Below, in pieces: positions 35,529-45,095 of a stretch of DNA of 64,000 bases. The stretch is from the NCBI RefSeq assembly GCF_030403745.1, contig NZ_JAQMWP010000012.1, positions 242,468-306,467 of the forward strand, in the 5' to 3' direction. The notes beneath the pieces were generated by a model that was not told the origin of the DNA, made no database searches, and worked only from the letters and a program-made list of their open reading frames with translations. Position numbers and translations under genes: made by a program. Source of the stretch: Streptomyces sp. S.PB5 (GTDB lineage: Bacteria; Actinomycetota; Actinomycetes; Streptomycetales; Streptomycetaceae). Position 1 is the first letter of the stretch. Each line of letters begins with the position of its first letter.

Positions 35529-35544
35529 CACCGAACCTTCGGTG
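35529..35544. promoter_or_regulatory. Palindromic operator upstream of the gamma-butyrolactone-receptor relic
   Basis: CACCGAACCTTCGGTG has perfect 7-bp arms and lies 55 bp before the TetR start. A further half-site, CGGTTCGGTG, follows about 10 bp on. The position fits autoregulation. Confidence 0.5.
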
Positions 35545-35598
35545 GGCCCGTGGTCGACGGTTCGGTGTTCAGGCAGGGCGAGAGAGTGGGGCGGCAGA

Positions 35599-36341
35599 GT
35601 GGCGCGTCAGGAGCGTGCGATACGTACGCGTGAGGCCGTCCTGGAAGCCATGGCGCGCCGGTTCATCGAGGTCGGGTACGAAGCCGCCACCATCGCCGCG
35701 CCCGTCGAACGGACCGGCCGTACCCGAGGCGCCTGTACCTCCACTTCCCGACCGAGGAAGCGATGGCGCCCGGCGTGCTCGACCAGGCCGTGACCCGCGA
35801 GGGGCTCGTTCCGCAGACGCACAAGCTCCAGGAACGGGTCGACCTCGGGCTCCTGCTCGCACACCGGATGCCCCAGGAATCGATGTTGCGTGCGGCCGTC
35901 CAGCCGTCCCCCCACCTCAAGGCACGCAGCATGTTCGGCACGCGCCAGCCGGACTTGATCAGCCTGTTCGAGGACCTGCTCGTGGAGGCCGAGGAGCGCG
36001 GCGAGTTGCTGCCGCACGCGGTCCCCGCGGAGATCGCAGGGCTGGTCGTGGGCGCCTGGACCGGAGTGCAACTGGTACCCGAGGCGCGTGCGGCGAGCCC
36101 GGCGCTGTCCGAGGAGATAGCGCGGCTCTACCAGTTGATCCTGCCGAACGTCGCCACCATCGGCGTCCTGGCCAAGCCGGACACCTCCTCCTATCGCGCG
36201 AAACACCCTGCTCGACTCCGCGCCCTGAGCGCACAGTCGGAGCTGACCTCCACTGCCAAGGCCGCCTTGCAACCGTCGGACACCCTGTCACCCGGTGCCG
36301 TCAGGGTGAGCATCACGGAGGACGCGGCTGAGTCGTCGTAG
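35599..36341 (+). pseudogene. Gamma-butyrolactone-receptor-like TetR regulator, frameshifted
   Basis: GTG 35599 opens with an ArpA-like DNA-binding domain (RTREAVLEAMARRFIEVGYE). The frame breaks near 35733, where GCCTGTAC appears in place of GCCCTGTAC; restoring one C gives RGALYLHFPTEEAMAPGVL. The rest continues in the next frame to 36341 as a normal receptor core (SPHLKARSMFGTRQPDLI...GLVVGAWTGVQLV...ILPNVA). Such receptors repress antibiotic genes until a butyrolactone binds. It is either a real single-base deletion or a sequencing error. Confidence 0.7.
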
Positions 36342-37088
36342 ATGCCGTCGACACCGGCGCCTTGCGCGCGTACGGCAGCGACCCGTACGGCATCCACGAG
36401 TCCTGTCCGGACCGCAGCCGCCGACACGCGGGTTCAGACCCGCTGGGACGCCCAGTTCTGGACCGCCCGCGTCGTCCGGCAGGTCGGGGAACGGTGGGAG
36501 CCGGCGGACTTCCTCGACGTCATGTGGTTCGCCTGGCACGCCTTCCACAGGACGGGGGACGCCTGGGACACCGCCGCGATCGCTGCCACGCTCCGCCGGG
36601 TGCGTGACGCCCTCGCCGTACGCCGCCACCGCAGGGCCGCGCTGATCACCGCGGCCCTCACCTTGCTCGCGTACCTGTTCTGCATCGGGGACCTCGCCGT
36701 CTCCGGCTCGGGCCGGGTCCCCGGTGCCCAGCCCTGCGGGCCGCACCAGGGCAGCTGCTTGAGGCGTGGGCGCCGTATCTGTTCGAGCCGGTCCTCGGCC
36801 GTCGCCGCCCACACCGCCCGCCACGCCGCCTCCTGCCAGCGCACACGCTATGCCCGGCTGCTGGGCATGCTCCCGGAGTTCCTGCTCGGATTCGCCTGCT
36901 GCGTGCCGACTTTTCTGCTCGTCCTCGATGCGAGCACGGCCGCCGCGCTCCTGCCGGCCCTGATCCTGCTGCGCCCGGCCTTCTACGCGCTCACGCTGCT
37001 ACAGCGCCGCAGTCAGTTGCTGCAGCACCTGGTGGAGACGGCCGGGGTGCTGCTCGTGAACGCCGCCCGGCTCACCGACCCGGCGTGA
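36342..37088 (+). CDS. Hypothetical membrane protein, possibly frameshifted
   Basis: A 248-residue frame has high-GC third positions over WDAQFWTARVVRQVGERWEP... and again over LLPALILLRPAFYALTLLQ..., with about three hydrophobic segments. In the middle (~36730-36850), another frame reads ALRAAPGQLLEAWAPYLFE, which looks more protein-like, so the gene may carry frameshifts. I do not recognise a family. It overlaps the end of the convergent P450 gene by 17 bp. Confidence 0.4.
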   Translation: MPSTPAPCARTAATRTASTSPVRTAAADTRVQTRWDAQFWTARVVRQVGERWEPADFLDVMWFAWHAFHRTGDAWDTAAIAATLRRVRDALAVRRHRRAALITAALTLLAYLFCIGDLAVSGSGRVPGAQPCGPHQGSCLRRGRRICSSRSSAVAAHTARHAASCQRTRYARLLGMLPEFLLGFACCVPTFLLVLDASTAAALLPALILLRPAFYALTLLQRRSQLLQHLVETAGVLLVNAARLTDPA

Positions 37089-38304
37089 ACCGTATCGGCA
37101 GAGCCTTGATCCCGTACACGGGGGTCAGATCCGGAAACCATTCGATGGCCGCGTCATCGGCGACGGTGTAGTCCGGTATCCGGTCGAACACCTCCTCCAG
37201 CATCGCCGTGAACATCTCTCGCACCATGGCCGCGCCCACGCAATAGTGCTGGCCGGCACCGAAAGCGAGGTGGCGGCCGGCGTCGCGGTTCAGGTCGATC
37301 CGGTCCGGGTGCGGGAAGACGGAATCGTCGCGGTTCGCCGCGGCCCACCCGAGCAGCACCTGGTCGCCCCGGGCGATGCGCTGCCCGCCGAGTTCGACGT
37401 CCTCGGCGGCAATCCGGCCCGTGCTTTGAACGGGGGAGACCCACCGCAGGAACTCGTCCGCGGCGGTGCGGATCATCGAGCGGTCGGACATCAGCCGGGA
37501 CCGCAGCTCGGGTTGCTGGGCGAGGGTACGGAGCGCGATCGCGGTCACGCTTGACGTCGGATGGATGCCGAGCAGCAGCAAATACATCATCGAGACGATG
37601 TCATCGTCCGGTATCGGTACTCCGTCCACCTCACGGGTCGCCAGGTGTCCGAGCAGCCCCCGCTTGTCACCGTCCCGTTGCGCGTCGAGTGCTTCCACCA
37701 GCTCCAGGCAGATCAGTTGCGCGCATTCGCGGGCTGTCGACGGATCGTGCGGAGCGGCGAAAAGCCCCCGGTAGAGCAGGGAGTCGATGTCGAACCACCG
37801 CTCCTCCGGCAGCCCGATGTCCCGCATGGTCAGAATACTGGGCAGTTTCTCGGTCATCGCCACAACGATGTCGCACTCGCCGCGCTCGATCACCTCGTCG
37901 ATACAAGCCGCCGCCAACTGCCGGACCTCGCCGGCGCGCGCGGCGACCCGCTTCGGGGAATAGAACACGGAGAGCAACTTGCGGTACTTCAGGCACTCCG
38001 GCGAGTCGAGTTCCAGCGGTATCATCCGGTTGCTCTGCCCGAGTGAGGGAATGGTCACGCCCTGCACCGTACCGTCCGCCCTGTCCTGCGCGGTTTGGAA
38101 GGTCAGGGCTTCGCGGGCCGCCGAGGAGACCTCACGGTGACCGGTCGCGACCCAGTAGCCGTCCCAGGCGCGGCTCCACTGCACCGGGCAGGATTCGCGG
38201 AGTTTCGCATAGGTCGGAAACGGATCCACCGCTATCGCCGGGTCATGGCTGTCATAGTCGAACCCTGCTCGCACGTCCACCAAGGAAATCACCTTCGCTG
38301 TCAC
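37072..38304 (-). CDS. Cytochrome P450 (second in the cluster) with atypical I-helix
   Basis: This 410-residue soluble P450 starts at GTG 38304. It has an ExxR motif (DEFLRW) and heme-Cys loop LAFGAGQHYCVG. The I-helix reads LLLLGIHPTSSV, where bacterial P450s normally have AGx(D/E)T: the acid is His and the next residue Pro, so the usual proton-relay pair is missing. It may use substrate-assisted protonation or catalyse a reaction other than simple hydroxylation. It lies beside the capreomycidine genes and could act on that residue or on tyrosine; this is inference. Confidence 0.88.
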   Translation of the reverse strand: MTAKVISLVDVRAGFDYDSHDPAIAVDPFPTYAKLRESCPVQWSRAWDGYWVATGHREVSSAAREALTFQTAQDRADGTVQGVTIPSLGQSNRMIPLELDSPECLKYRKLLSVFYSPKRVAARAGEVRQLAAACIDEVIERGECDIVVAMTEKLPSILTMRDIGLPEERWFDIDSLLYRGLFAAPHDPSTARECAQLICLELVEALDAQRDGDKRGLLGHLATREVDGVPIPDDDIVSMMYLLLLGIHPTSSVTAIALRTLAQQPELRSRLMSDRSMIRTAADEFLRWVSPVQSTGRIAAEDVELGGQRIARGDQVLLGWAAANRDDSVFPHPDRIDLNRDAGRHLAFGAGQHYCVGAAMVREMFTAMLEEVFDRIPDYTVADDAAIEWFPDLTPVYGIKALPIRFTPGR

Positions 38305-38393
38305 GGAGTTTGTCGGGTAACGATCGCGACGTAGAGCGCCTCGCTACCGCCGTGCGTGGTCACCACCCGTTGTGCGTCCCTGTTGCCTCAATC

Positions 38394-38602
38394 GTTGGAC
38401 AATGGCCTCGCGCAGGTCGTCGCGCCCGAGGCACGGGCTGTCACCGGAAGGCGATTTCGTCGAGCTCGCCCGGCTCGATGCCGACAAGTTGCCGCACCCG
38501 CGCGAGTGAATGATCGAGGACCCCGCTCGACCCGATGTCGATGACCGCAGTGTGACAGTGGTCGCGCATCCAGTTTTCGAGTGATGCCTCAGGGAGCGTC
38601 AT
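38394..38602 (-). pseudogene. Truncated inverted copy of the VioD-like gene
   Basis: From 38602 the minus strand encodes LENWMRDHCHTAVIDIGSSG then VLDHSLARVRQLVGIEPGE to 38441, about 78% identical over 46 residues to the N-terminus of the intact gene at 39594. A one-base insertion then shifts the frame, after which DSPCLGRDDLREAI can still be read to about 38394. It is a partial duplicate or the stub of a paralogue. Confidence 0.75.
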
Positions 38603-38840
38603 CATCCTCCGAACGCTGTCCGACGCCTTCCACGTGGGAATGTATGGCGCCTCCAGTACCAACAGTTGGCCTACGTTGCTCATTGCCACATCGTTATTGC
38701 TCTTGGTACGGCGACTCTCCCGGCGGTGCTGCAGAGGTGTCGGTCGCCGGCGCGCCGTGAGACGGCTGCAGGGTGTCTTTGCCGGTAGTCCGTTGAATCG
38801 GGCGATGGTGTGGGTTGGCGGTAGGTCAGGCTGGTCGTAG

Positions 38841-38975
38841 GTCGGTGGTCGGAGTCAACTTCTTCAGCCTGGCCCAGCGGCGGGGGAGTCGTGAGTAGCT
38901 GACCGGGCTGCCGGCGCCGCGGGAGCGGAACAAGGCGTTCTTCTTGTCCGCGTTGCCCTTGAGGGGCCGAGCAGG
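38841..38975 (-). repeat. Inverted-repeat copy R2
   Basis: The minus strand matches R1 at 27102-27328 in several blocks (see R1) without its ~65-bp insertion. It directly abuts the IS701 relic. Translated, it gives KGNADKKNALFRSRGAGSPV, which recurs in part at R1. Confidence 0.6.
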
Positions 38976-39235
38976 CCAACGACCGGCGGCTTGAGCTGCT
39001 GCGCGAGCAGCCGGCGACGGCTCCGCACGACGGCGGGGGCATGGTGATCGACGACTCCGGGGACCGCAAGGACGGCACGGCGACCGCACATGCGGGCCGG
39101 CAGTGGCTGGGCCGGCCGGGCAAGACGGACAACGGCATCGTCACGGTGACCACGGTGCGGGGACCGACGGCCGCGTGCACGTCCCGATGCACTCACAGCC
39201 GTACGCTCCCGCTGCGTGGCTCACATTCGAACTGC
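38976..39235 (+). pseudogene. IS701-family transposase fragment
   Basis: The plus strand encodes MVIDDSGDRKDGTATAHAGR then QWLGRPGKTDNGIVTVTTV, the catalytic-core start of IS701-type transposases (VIDD.GD.KDG..T.HV.RQYLG..GK.DNGIV). A frameshift at about 39168 moves the continuation VHVPMHSQPYAPAAW into another frame. Both ends are missing. The remainder up to 39593 shows nothing except the promoter region of the next gene. Confidence 0.75.
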
Positions 39236-39593
39236 CCTGACCTGCAACGCCACTTGAAGATCGGTGGTGTCTGGAGCGTGCCGCTCACCACGCTGGGGGA
39301 AGCCCTCTTCTTCCTCGATGTCGGTTATCGGCAGATGAGGCACCCGACTCATCGACGCATGGGCAGCAACGCAGATCCCGCAGCGGGCAATATCGGTCAA
39401 CTGCCCATATCGGCGAGGACATACATTGCTCCGCAGAAGACCTCACACCCTCGATCTGGGAGTTTGAGGAATCGACAGTCATTGGACCAGAAACGCTAGA
39501 TCAGCGTCTCTGCCGAACTGAATCTACTTACCTCTTGTGATCTCTGTGTGGGGTCGCGGTTCTCGGGTCGCGAGGATGAGGTTCTGGAGAACG

Positions 39594-40712
39594 ATGAATT
39601 TTGATGGGGCATTGCTCGAAGACTGGATGCGCGACCACTATCATGACGCTGCGATAGACATCGGGTCGAGTGGGGTTCTTGACTACTCGCTCGGACAGGT
39701 GCGACAACTCGCCGGCATCGAGCCTGGTGATTTGGACGAGATCGTTTTCCGGGACAGTCCTTGCCTGGGTCGGGACGACCTGCGCGAGGCCATCGCCTCG
39801 CGCTGGGGTGACGGCGACGCGCGCAGGGTGATGCTCACGCACGGCGGCAGCGAGGCTATCTACGTCGCGCTCCAGACCCTCCTTGAGCCAGGTGACCAAG
39901 TCGTCGCCCTGGACCCGGCCTACCACTCGCACGTATCCGTCGCAGAGTCCATGGGGTGCGAAGTTCTGCGCTGGCGGCTGCGCGAGGAGGACCAATTCCG
40001 GCCTGACGTGGAGGAACTTGCGAGGCTCGTCACTGCGCGCACAAAGGTCATTGTGGTCAACTTTCCGCACAACCCGACCGGCGCGACACTCGACCCTGCT
40101 GGTTTCCGTCGCCTGCTTGAGATTGCTGACCATGTTGGTGCCCATCTCCTGTGGGACGGCGCTTTCACGGACCTGGTCTACGATGACGCACCGCTGCCGG
40201 ACCCCGGACTGACCTATCCGCGCACTGTGTCGATCGGAACCTTCTCAAAGGCTTTCGGTCTGCCCGGCATGAGATTCGGATGGTGCATGGCCGAGCCGGA
40301 GCTTCTGCGGGCGATGACCAACCTGCGCGACCGCATCACGCTCAGCCTCTCTCCGCTTCTCGAGTTCATTGCGCTGCGCGTCGTACAGCGTGCAGACGTC
40401 TTCATCGCTCCCAGGCTGGAGAACGCCAGGGAGAACCGACGTCTGTTGGCCGACTGGGCCGCGCAGCACGAGGATCATGTCGACCTCCCGCTGCCCCTCG
40501 GCGGAGTGACAGCGTTCCCGCAACTGCGCCCGTGGCGGGACACGACCGAGCTGTGCCGGCGGCTGGGAGAGACCAGCAACATACTGCTCGTCCCCGGCCG
40601 CGCATTCGACCACCCGTGCCGCGTCCGGCTCGGTTTCGGCGGCGATCGCAGCCAACTAGGCAAAGGCCTGGACATTTTGGGCGCTGAGTTCGCCGCGAGT
40701 CTCCAACCGTGA
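39594..40712 (+). CDS. Capreomycidine synthase-like PLP enzyme (VioD family)
   Basis: This 372-residue fold-type I PLP enzyme starts at ATG 39594 with GGAGA 5 nt upstream. It has FPHNPTGATLDP and the PLP-Lys in GTFSKAFGLPG, and the overall sequence resembles VioD of viomycin biosynthesis, beginning with LLEDWMRDHY...DIGSSGV. VioD cyclises 3-hydroxyarginine to capreomycidine by beta-replacement. The VioC-like hydroxylase gene starts 23 bp later, so the pair should make capreomycidine from L-arginine for the NRPS. Confidence 0.82.
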   Translation: MNFDGALLEDWMRDHYHDAAIDIGSSGVLDYSLGQVRQLAGIEPGDLDEIVFRDSPCLGRDDLREAIASRWGDGDARRVMLTHGGSEAIYVALQTLLEPGDQVVALDPAYHSHVSVAESMGCEVLRWRLREEDQFRPDVEELARLVTARTKVIVVNFPHNPTGATLDPAGFRRLLEIADHVGAHLLWDGAFTDLVYDDAPLPDPGLTYPRTVSIGTFSKAFGLPGMRFGWCMAEPELLRAMTNLRDRITLSLSPLLEFIALRVVQRADVFIAPRLENARENRRLLADWAAQHEDHVDLPLPLGGVTAFPQLRPWRDTTELCRRLGETSNILLVPGRAFDHPCRVRLGFGGDRSQLGKGLDILGAEFAASLQP

Positions 40713-40735
40713 AGCGGAAAGGAACCCTGACGAAC

Positions 40736-41767
40736 ATGCAGAGCATTGAACTCTCGGACATTGAGTTAAAGACAGTCAACGAAGTACTCGCCTCGCTCAC
40801 GGCGAAGTTCCAGTCGGTCAGTGACCCGGAGTTCGTTCAGCAGTGCGCGGTGTACGCACACGAGCTGCCGCAGCGGCTGCGGGCCGAGTTGAACGCGTTC
40901 CGCCTGGAGGCTTCCGGTGGCGCGCTGTCCATCCGCGGCTTCCGGATCGACGACGCTGCAATCGGGCCCACTCCCGAGCACTGGCGTACCCACGTCGGCC
41001 GGGCGTCCACGCTCTTTGCGGAGATGTACTTCATGCTCTGCGCATCCCTGCTGGGCGACCCCATCGGCTGGGCGACGCAGCAGGACGGCCGGATCATGCA
41101 CGACATCTTTCCGATCAAGGGCCACGAAAATGAGCAGCTTGGCTCAGGTAGCAAAGAACTGCTGACCTGGCACACCGAGGAGGCCTTCCACCCGCTGCGG
41201 GCCGACTACCTCGGCCTGGCCTGTCTGCGCAACCACGACCGGGTGGCGACGACATTCGCCTCGGTCGACGACCTCGAGCTCACTGATGAGATCACGGACC
41301 TGCTCTGTCAGGAGCGGTACCCGATCAAGCCCGACCGCTCGCATCTGCCGCACCACGACGAAGACAACCGGCAGATGTCGACGCGCGAACGCGAGCTGCT
41401 CTCGCGCAGCTATGAATGGATCACAGCCAAGGACAGCGAGCCCGACCGAGTCGCCATCCTCTTCGGCGACCGCGAAGCACCCTATCTGCGCATCGATCCA
41501 TTCTTCATGGAGGACGCATACGCCGTCCCGGACAGCGCCCGCGCAATGAAGGCTGTCGAGGCGGAGGTCGATCGCAACATACGAGATTACGTGCTCGAAC
41601 CGGGTGAACTGCTCTTCCTGGACAACTACAAGATCGTGCACGGCAGGGTGCCCTTCACCGCCCGCTTCGACGGCACGGACCGCTGGCTCAAGAGGCTCAA
41701 CGTGGCACGCGACCTGCGGAAGTCCCGCGATCGCAGAATCAGCCACGACGCGCGAGTGATCTATTGA
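40736..41767 (+). CDS. Fe(II)/2-oxoglutarate arginine beta-hydroxylase-like (VioC family)
   Basis: This 343-residue clavaminate-synthase-type oxygenase shares VioC landmarks: AHELPQRLR, GWATQQDGRIMHDIFPIKG, and the iron ligands His/Glu in WHTEEAF and distal His in KIVHGRVPF, followed by DRWLKRLNV. VioC makes (2S,3S)-3-hydroxyarginine, the substrate of VioD. ATG 40736 has GGAAAGGAA 11 nt upstream; an in-frame GTG at 40709 overlaps the VioD-like stop. Codon 11 is TTA (40766-40768), so translation may need the bldA tRNA and be delayed to development. Confidence 0.85.
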   Translation: MQSIELSDIELKTVNEVLASLTAKFQSVSDPEFVQQCAVYAHELPQRLRAELNAFRLEASGGALSIRGFRIDDAAIGPTPEHWRTHVGRASTLFAEMYFMLCASLLGDPIGWATQQDGRIMHDIFPIKGHENEQLGSGSKELLTWHTEEAFHPLRADYLGLACLRNHDRVATTFASVDDLELTDEITDLLCQERYPIKPDRSHLPHHDEDNRQMSTRERELLSRSYEWITAKDSEPDRVAILFGDREAPYLRIDPFFMEDAYAVPDSARAMKAVEAEVDRNIRDYVLEPGELLFLDNYKIVHGRVPFTARFDGTDRWLKRLNVARDLRKSRDRRISHDARVIY

Positions 41768-41832
41768 CGGCCTACAGCACCTCGGCCCTCGCGGCCGGAC
41801 GGACCCCACCCGGAAAGGACTGCGAGACGTCA

Positions 41833-44800
41833 GTGTCGACCACCCAAGACTCTGCGATGCAACCGAAAGACAGCCAGGACCGCCGCGTTGACAGGAGTTT
41901 CCCCCTTTCCCTGGCACAGGAGCGGATCTGGGTCTCCGAGCAACTCGCCGATGCGGGCTCGCACTACGGGACCCCGGTGGTGTTCGCCCTCCGCGGCGCG
42001 CTGGACCTCGGGCTGCTTGAGGCGGCTCTGACCCAGATCGTTCAACGACACGAGGTGCTGCACTCCGTCGTGTCCAACGCGTCGGGCTCGCCCCGGTTCG
42101 TCGTCATCCCCGCACGCCCCGTAGGACTCGATCCACAGGATGCGGCTTCGGAGCAGGAGCTGACTGAGCGGGTGAGCGCCGCGACGGCAGCTCCGTTCGA
42201 CCTCTTGCATGGGCCGCTCGTGCGGTTCGGCTTGTACCGCCTCGGTCCCGCGGATCACCGCCTGCTGGTGGACATACATCACCTGATCTTCGACGGAGTC
42301 TCGGCCGGCGTGCTGCTCCAGGAGCTTGCCGAACTTCTTGCCGCGGGGGCCGAGGGCCGCACGCCCGAACTCCCCGAGCTGCCTTTCGCCTACGGGCAGT
42401 ACGCCGTCGCCCAACGTCGCTCGCTCGACGAGGGCCTGTTGGACAGTCAGGTCGAGCACTGGTGCACCCAGCTCAGCGACGCGTCCTTCGCACTTGAACT
42501 GCCCACCGATTACCAGCGCCCCTCACGCATGAGCTTCCAAGGCGCCAGCCACTTCTTCACATTGCCGACTTCGCTGCGCGCCGAACTCGCGGCGGCGGCC
42601 CGCCGCTGGAGCGTCACCCCCTACGCGGTCATGCTCGCCGGCTGGGCTGCCGTTCTCGGCCGCTACGCAGGGCAAGAGGACCTGCTGGTGGGCAGCCCCA
42701 TGGTGGGTCGGACCGAGCCGGGCACCGAGGAGATGATCGGCATGTTCGTCAACGTCCTGCCCCTCCGGGTACGCCCAGAGCGAGATCAGACCTTCCACAG
42801 CCTGGTCAACCAGACACGCCTCGCTTCCATCGAGGGTCTCGCCTATCAGGAAGCGCCGATCGAGAAGGTCATCGAGCGACTTCGTCCGCCACGCGACCCG
42901 AGCCGCAATCCGCTGTTCCAGACGGCGTTCACCTACGACGAGGGGCTTGAGGAATCCATACACGTCGCGGGACTGACGATCGAGGTCGCCGCACCGCCGC
43001 CGCGCACCGCCGCCAAACTCGACCTGAGTATCGAGGTCGTTGAGCAGGACGGCCGACTCGAAGCGGAAATCGAGTACGCCACCGACCTGTTCGCGCCGGA
43101 GACGATCCGCCGCATCGCATCCCACTACACCACCTTCCTCGACAACGCGCTCCGCTCGCCGGACCGGCCGCTGTGCGAGATCCCACTGGCCTCGGAGGAG
43201 GAGCACGCTCTGCTGGCAAGGCAGCAGAGCGGAGACGGCGCACCCTACGATCCCGTTGTCCTCCCCTCGCTCTTCGAGGCCCAAGTCGCGCTGCGCCCCG
43301 ACGCATGCGCGGTCTCCTGCGGCGAACTGCGGTGGAGCTACCGAGAACTCAACGAGCGGGCCAACCGGCTTGCCAGAACTCTGATGGCCCGCGGACTGGG
43401 ACCCGAGAAGCTGGTGGGCGTTGCGTTGCCCAGCGGCCCGCTCCTCGTCCTGGCCGTCCTCGCGATCAGCAAGGCGGGTGCCGCCTTCCTACCGCTCGAC
43501 CCGGCCTATCCGAGCAAGCGAATCGAGTACATCGTCAGCGACGCGCGTCCCGCCCTGCTGCTGACCGACGCCGCCGGCGCCACGGCCCAGCCCTGGACGA
43601 CGCCGGTCCTGGTCCTCGACGAACAGCAGACCGGGCGAGACGCGGACGCGGACGCATCGAACGTCTCCGACGCGCAGCGGTCGCACCCACTCACCCTCGC
43701 GCACCCGGCATACGTCATCTACACCTCCGGTTCGACCGGGACACCGAAGGGCGTGACAGTCACGCACGAGGGCCTCGCCGGGCTTTCCGGCGCGCAGATC
43801 GAGGCATTCGGCGTACGGTCCGACAGCAGGGTCCTGCAATTCGCCAGTCCAAGCTTCGACGCCTCCGTCTCGGAGCTCTGTATGGCCCTGCTCAGCGGTG
43901 CTACGGCGGTGTTCGTCCCGGGTCTTCACGACTTCGTGGGGGGATCGTTCGAAGCAGTGCTTGTCCGGGAGACCGTGACGCACGTAACCCTGCCGCCCTC
44001 GGTACTCGCCTCGCTTTCCCCCGACGAGGATCTGCCCGCGGACCTGACCATCGTGGTTGCCGGGGAAAGCCTGACCGCCGACCTCGCCGCACGCTGGTCC
44101 GGGCGTTGCAGGATGTTCAACGCTTACGGGCCTACCGAGTCCACGGTGTGCGCAACGCTGACCGGCCCGCTGACGGGGAACGAACCGCCGCCCATCGGCC
44201 GGCCGATCGCCGGCACCCAGATCTTCGTCCTGGACGAGGGCCTGCGGCCGCTGCCGGTGGGCGTGGCGGGCGAGTTGTACCTTGCCGGCGCCGGTCTGGC
44301 CCGCGGATATCTCGGCCGACCCGGCCTCACCGCGGCCGGCTTCGTCGCCTGTCCCTTCGGTCCGGACGGGGGGCGGATGTATCGCACCGGAGATCGGGCC
44401 CGCTGGCGTAGCGACGGGAATCTCGAGTTCGTCGGGCGCCGGGACGACCAGGTCAAGATGAACGGCTTCCGGATCGAGCTCGGTGAGATCGAGAACGTGA
44501 TCGCAGCGCACCCAGGCGTGGAACAGACCGCTGTCGTGGTACGCGAAGACAGGCCGGGGCTGCGGCAAGTCGTCGCCTACGTGGTGGCCCAGGCGCCCAA
44601 CGAGGAGATCCTCGCCCACGCCGCGTCACAGTTGCCCGGTTACATGGTGCCGTCTGCTGTGGTGCGCTTGCAGAAGCTGCCGTTGACCACGAACGGCAAG
44701 GTGGACCGGCGCAACCTGCCTGCTCCGGATGACCGGACGTCTGTCACTGATCGCAGTCCGGGCACCGCGTGCGAGGAGCAGCTGTGCAAGCTGATCGGTG

Positions 44801-45027
44801 AGGTGCTGGACCTCGCTGAGGTCGGCGTGGACGAGAGCTTCTTCGAACTCGGCGGCCAGTCTCTGCACGCGGTGCGTCTGCTGAGCCGGATCCGCGGTGT
44901 CATGGGTGTGGAGATCGGTATCAAGACCCTGTTCCAGGCGCCTACCGCGGCGTTGCTCGCGGCGCAGATCGACTCTGGTCAGATCGCCGTCATCACCCGG
45001 CCGGCACTCCTCCCGACGGTCCGCTGA
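41833..45027 (+). CDS. NRPS C-A-PCP module, tyrosine-type A domain
   Basis: This protein of ~1,064 residues has an LCL-type condensation domain (HHLIFDG ~148-154) and an A domain with A3 YVIYTSGSTGTPKG (~625), A5 NAYGPTEST and A10 NGKVDRR. A PCP follows, with Ser ~1010 in FFELGGQSLHA. The specificity code by alignment to GrsA is D-A-S-T-V-A-A-V-C-K, listed for tyrosine in the original Stachelhaus table and also seen for related aromatic residues. The start is uncertain: TTG 41764 overlaps the hydroxylase gene, while GTG 41833 has AAAGGA upstream and gives a normal C-domain N-terminus. Confidence 0.9.
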   Translation: MSTTQDSAMQPKDSQDRRVDRSFPLSLAQERIWVSEQLADAGSHYGTPVVFALRGALDLGLLEAALTQIVQRHEVLHSVVSNASGSPRFVVIPARPVGLDPQDAASEQELTERVSAATAAPFDLLHGPLVRFGLYRLGPADHRLLVDIHHLIFDGVSAGVLLQELAELLAAGAEGRTPELPELPFAYGQYAVAQRRSLDEGLLDSQVEHWCTQLSDASFALELPTDYQRPSRMSFQGASHFFTLPTSLRAELAAAARRWSVTPYAVMLAGWAAVLGRYAGQEDLLVGSPMVGRTEPGTEEMIGMFVNVLPLRVRPERDQTFHSLVNQTRLASIEGLAYQEAPIEKVIERLRPPRDPSRNPLFQTAFTYDEGLEESIHVAGLTIEVAAPPPRTAAKLDLSIEVVEQDGRLEAEIEYATDLFAPETIRRIASHYTTFLDNALRSPDRPLCEIPLASEEEHALLARQQSGDGAPYDPVVLPSLFEAQVALRPDACAVSCGELRWSYRELNERANRLARTLMARGLGPEKLVGVALPSGPLLVLAVLAISKAGAAFLPLDPAYPSKRIEYIVSDARPALLLTDAAGATAQPWTTPVLVLDEQQTGRDADADASNVSDAQRSHPLTLAHPAYVIYTSGSTGTPKGVTVTHEGLAGLSGAQIEAFGVRSDSRVLQFASPSFDASVSELCMALLSGATAVFVPGLHDFVGGSFEAVLVRETVTHVTLPPSVLASLSPDEDLPADLTIVVAGESLTADLAARWSGRCRMFNAYGPTESTVCATLTGPLTGNEPPPIGRPIAGTQIFVLDEGLRPLPVGVAGELYLAGAGLARGYLGRPGLTAAGFVACPFGPDGGRMYRTGDRARWRSDGNLEFVGRRDDQVKMNGFRIELGEIENVIAAHPGVEQTAVVVREDRPGLRQVVAYVVAQAPNEEILAHAASQLPGYMVPSAVVRLQKLPLTTNGKVDRRNLPAPDDRTSVTDRSPGTACEEQLCKLIGEVLDLAEVGVDESFFELGGQSLHAVRLLSRIRGVMGVEIGIKTLFQAPTAALLAAQIDSGQIAVITRPALLPTVR

Positions 45028-45095
45028 CCCACGGCGGGCGCCGGATGACTTCGGCGCGGTCGGGTGGGCCCGCACAGAGCAGTGAGGATCTCAAC

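Noticed and set aside
39594..41767. Idea that the cluster is viomycin, capreomycin or streptothricin biosynthesis.
   Set aside because: Only the capreomycidine genes match. The Tyr-type A domain, KS-ACP-R protein and free A-PCP units do not fit those pathways.
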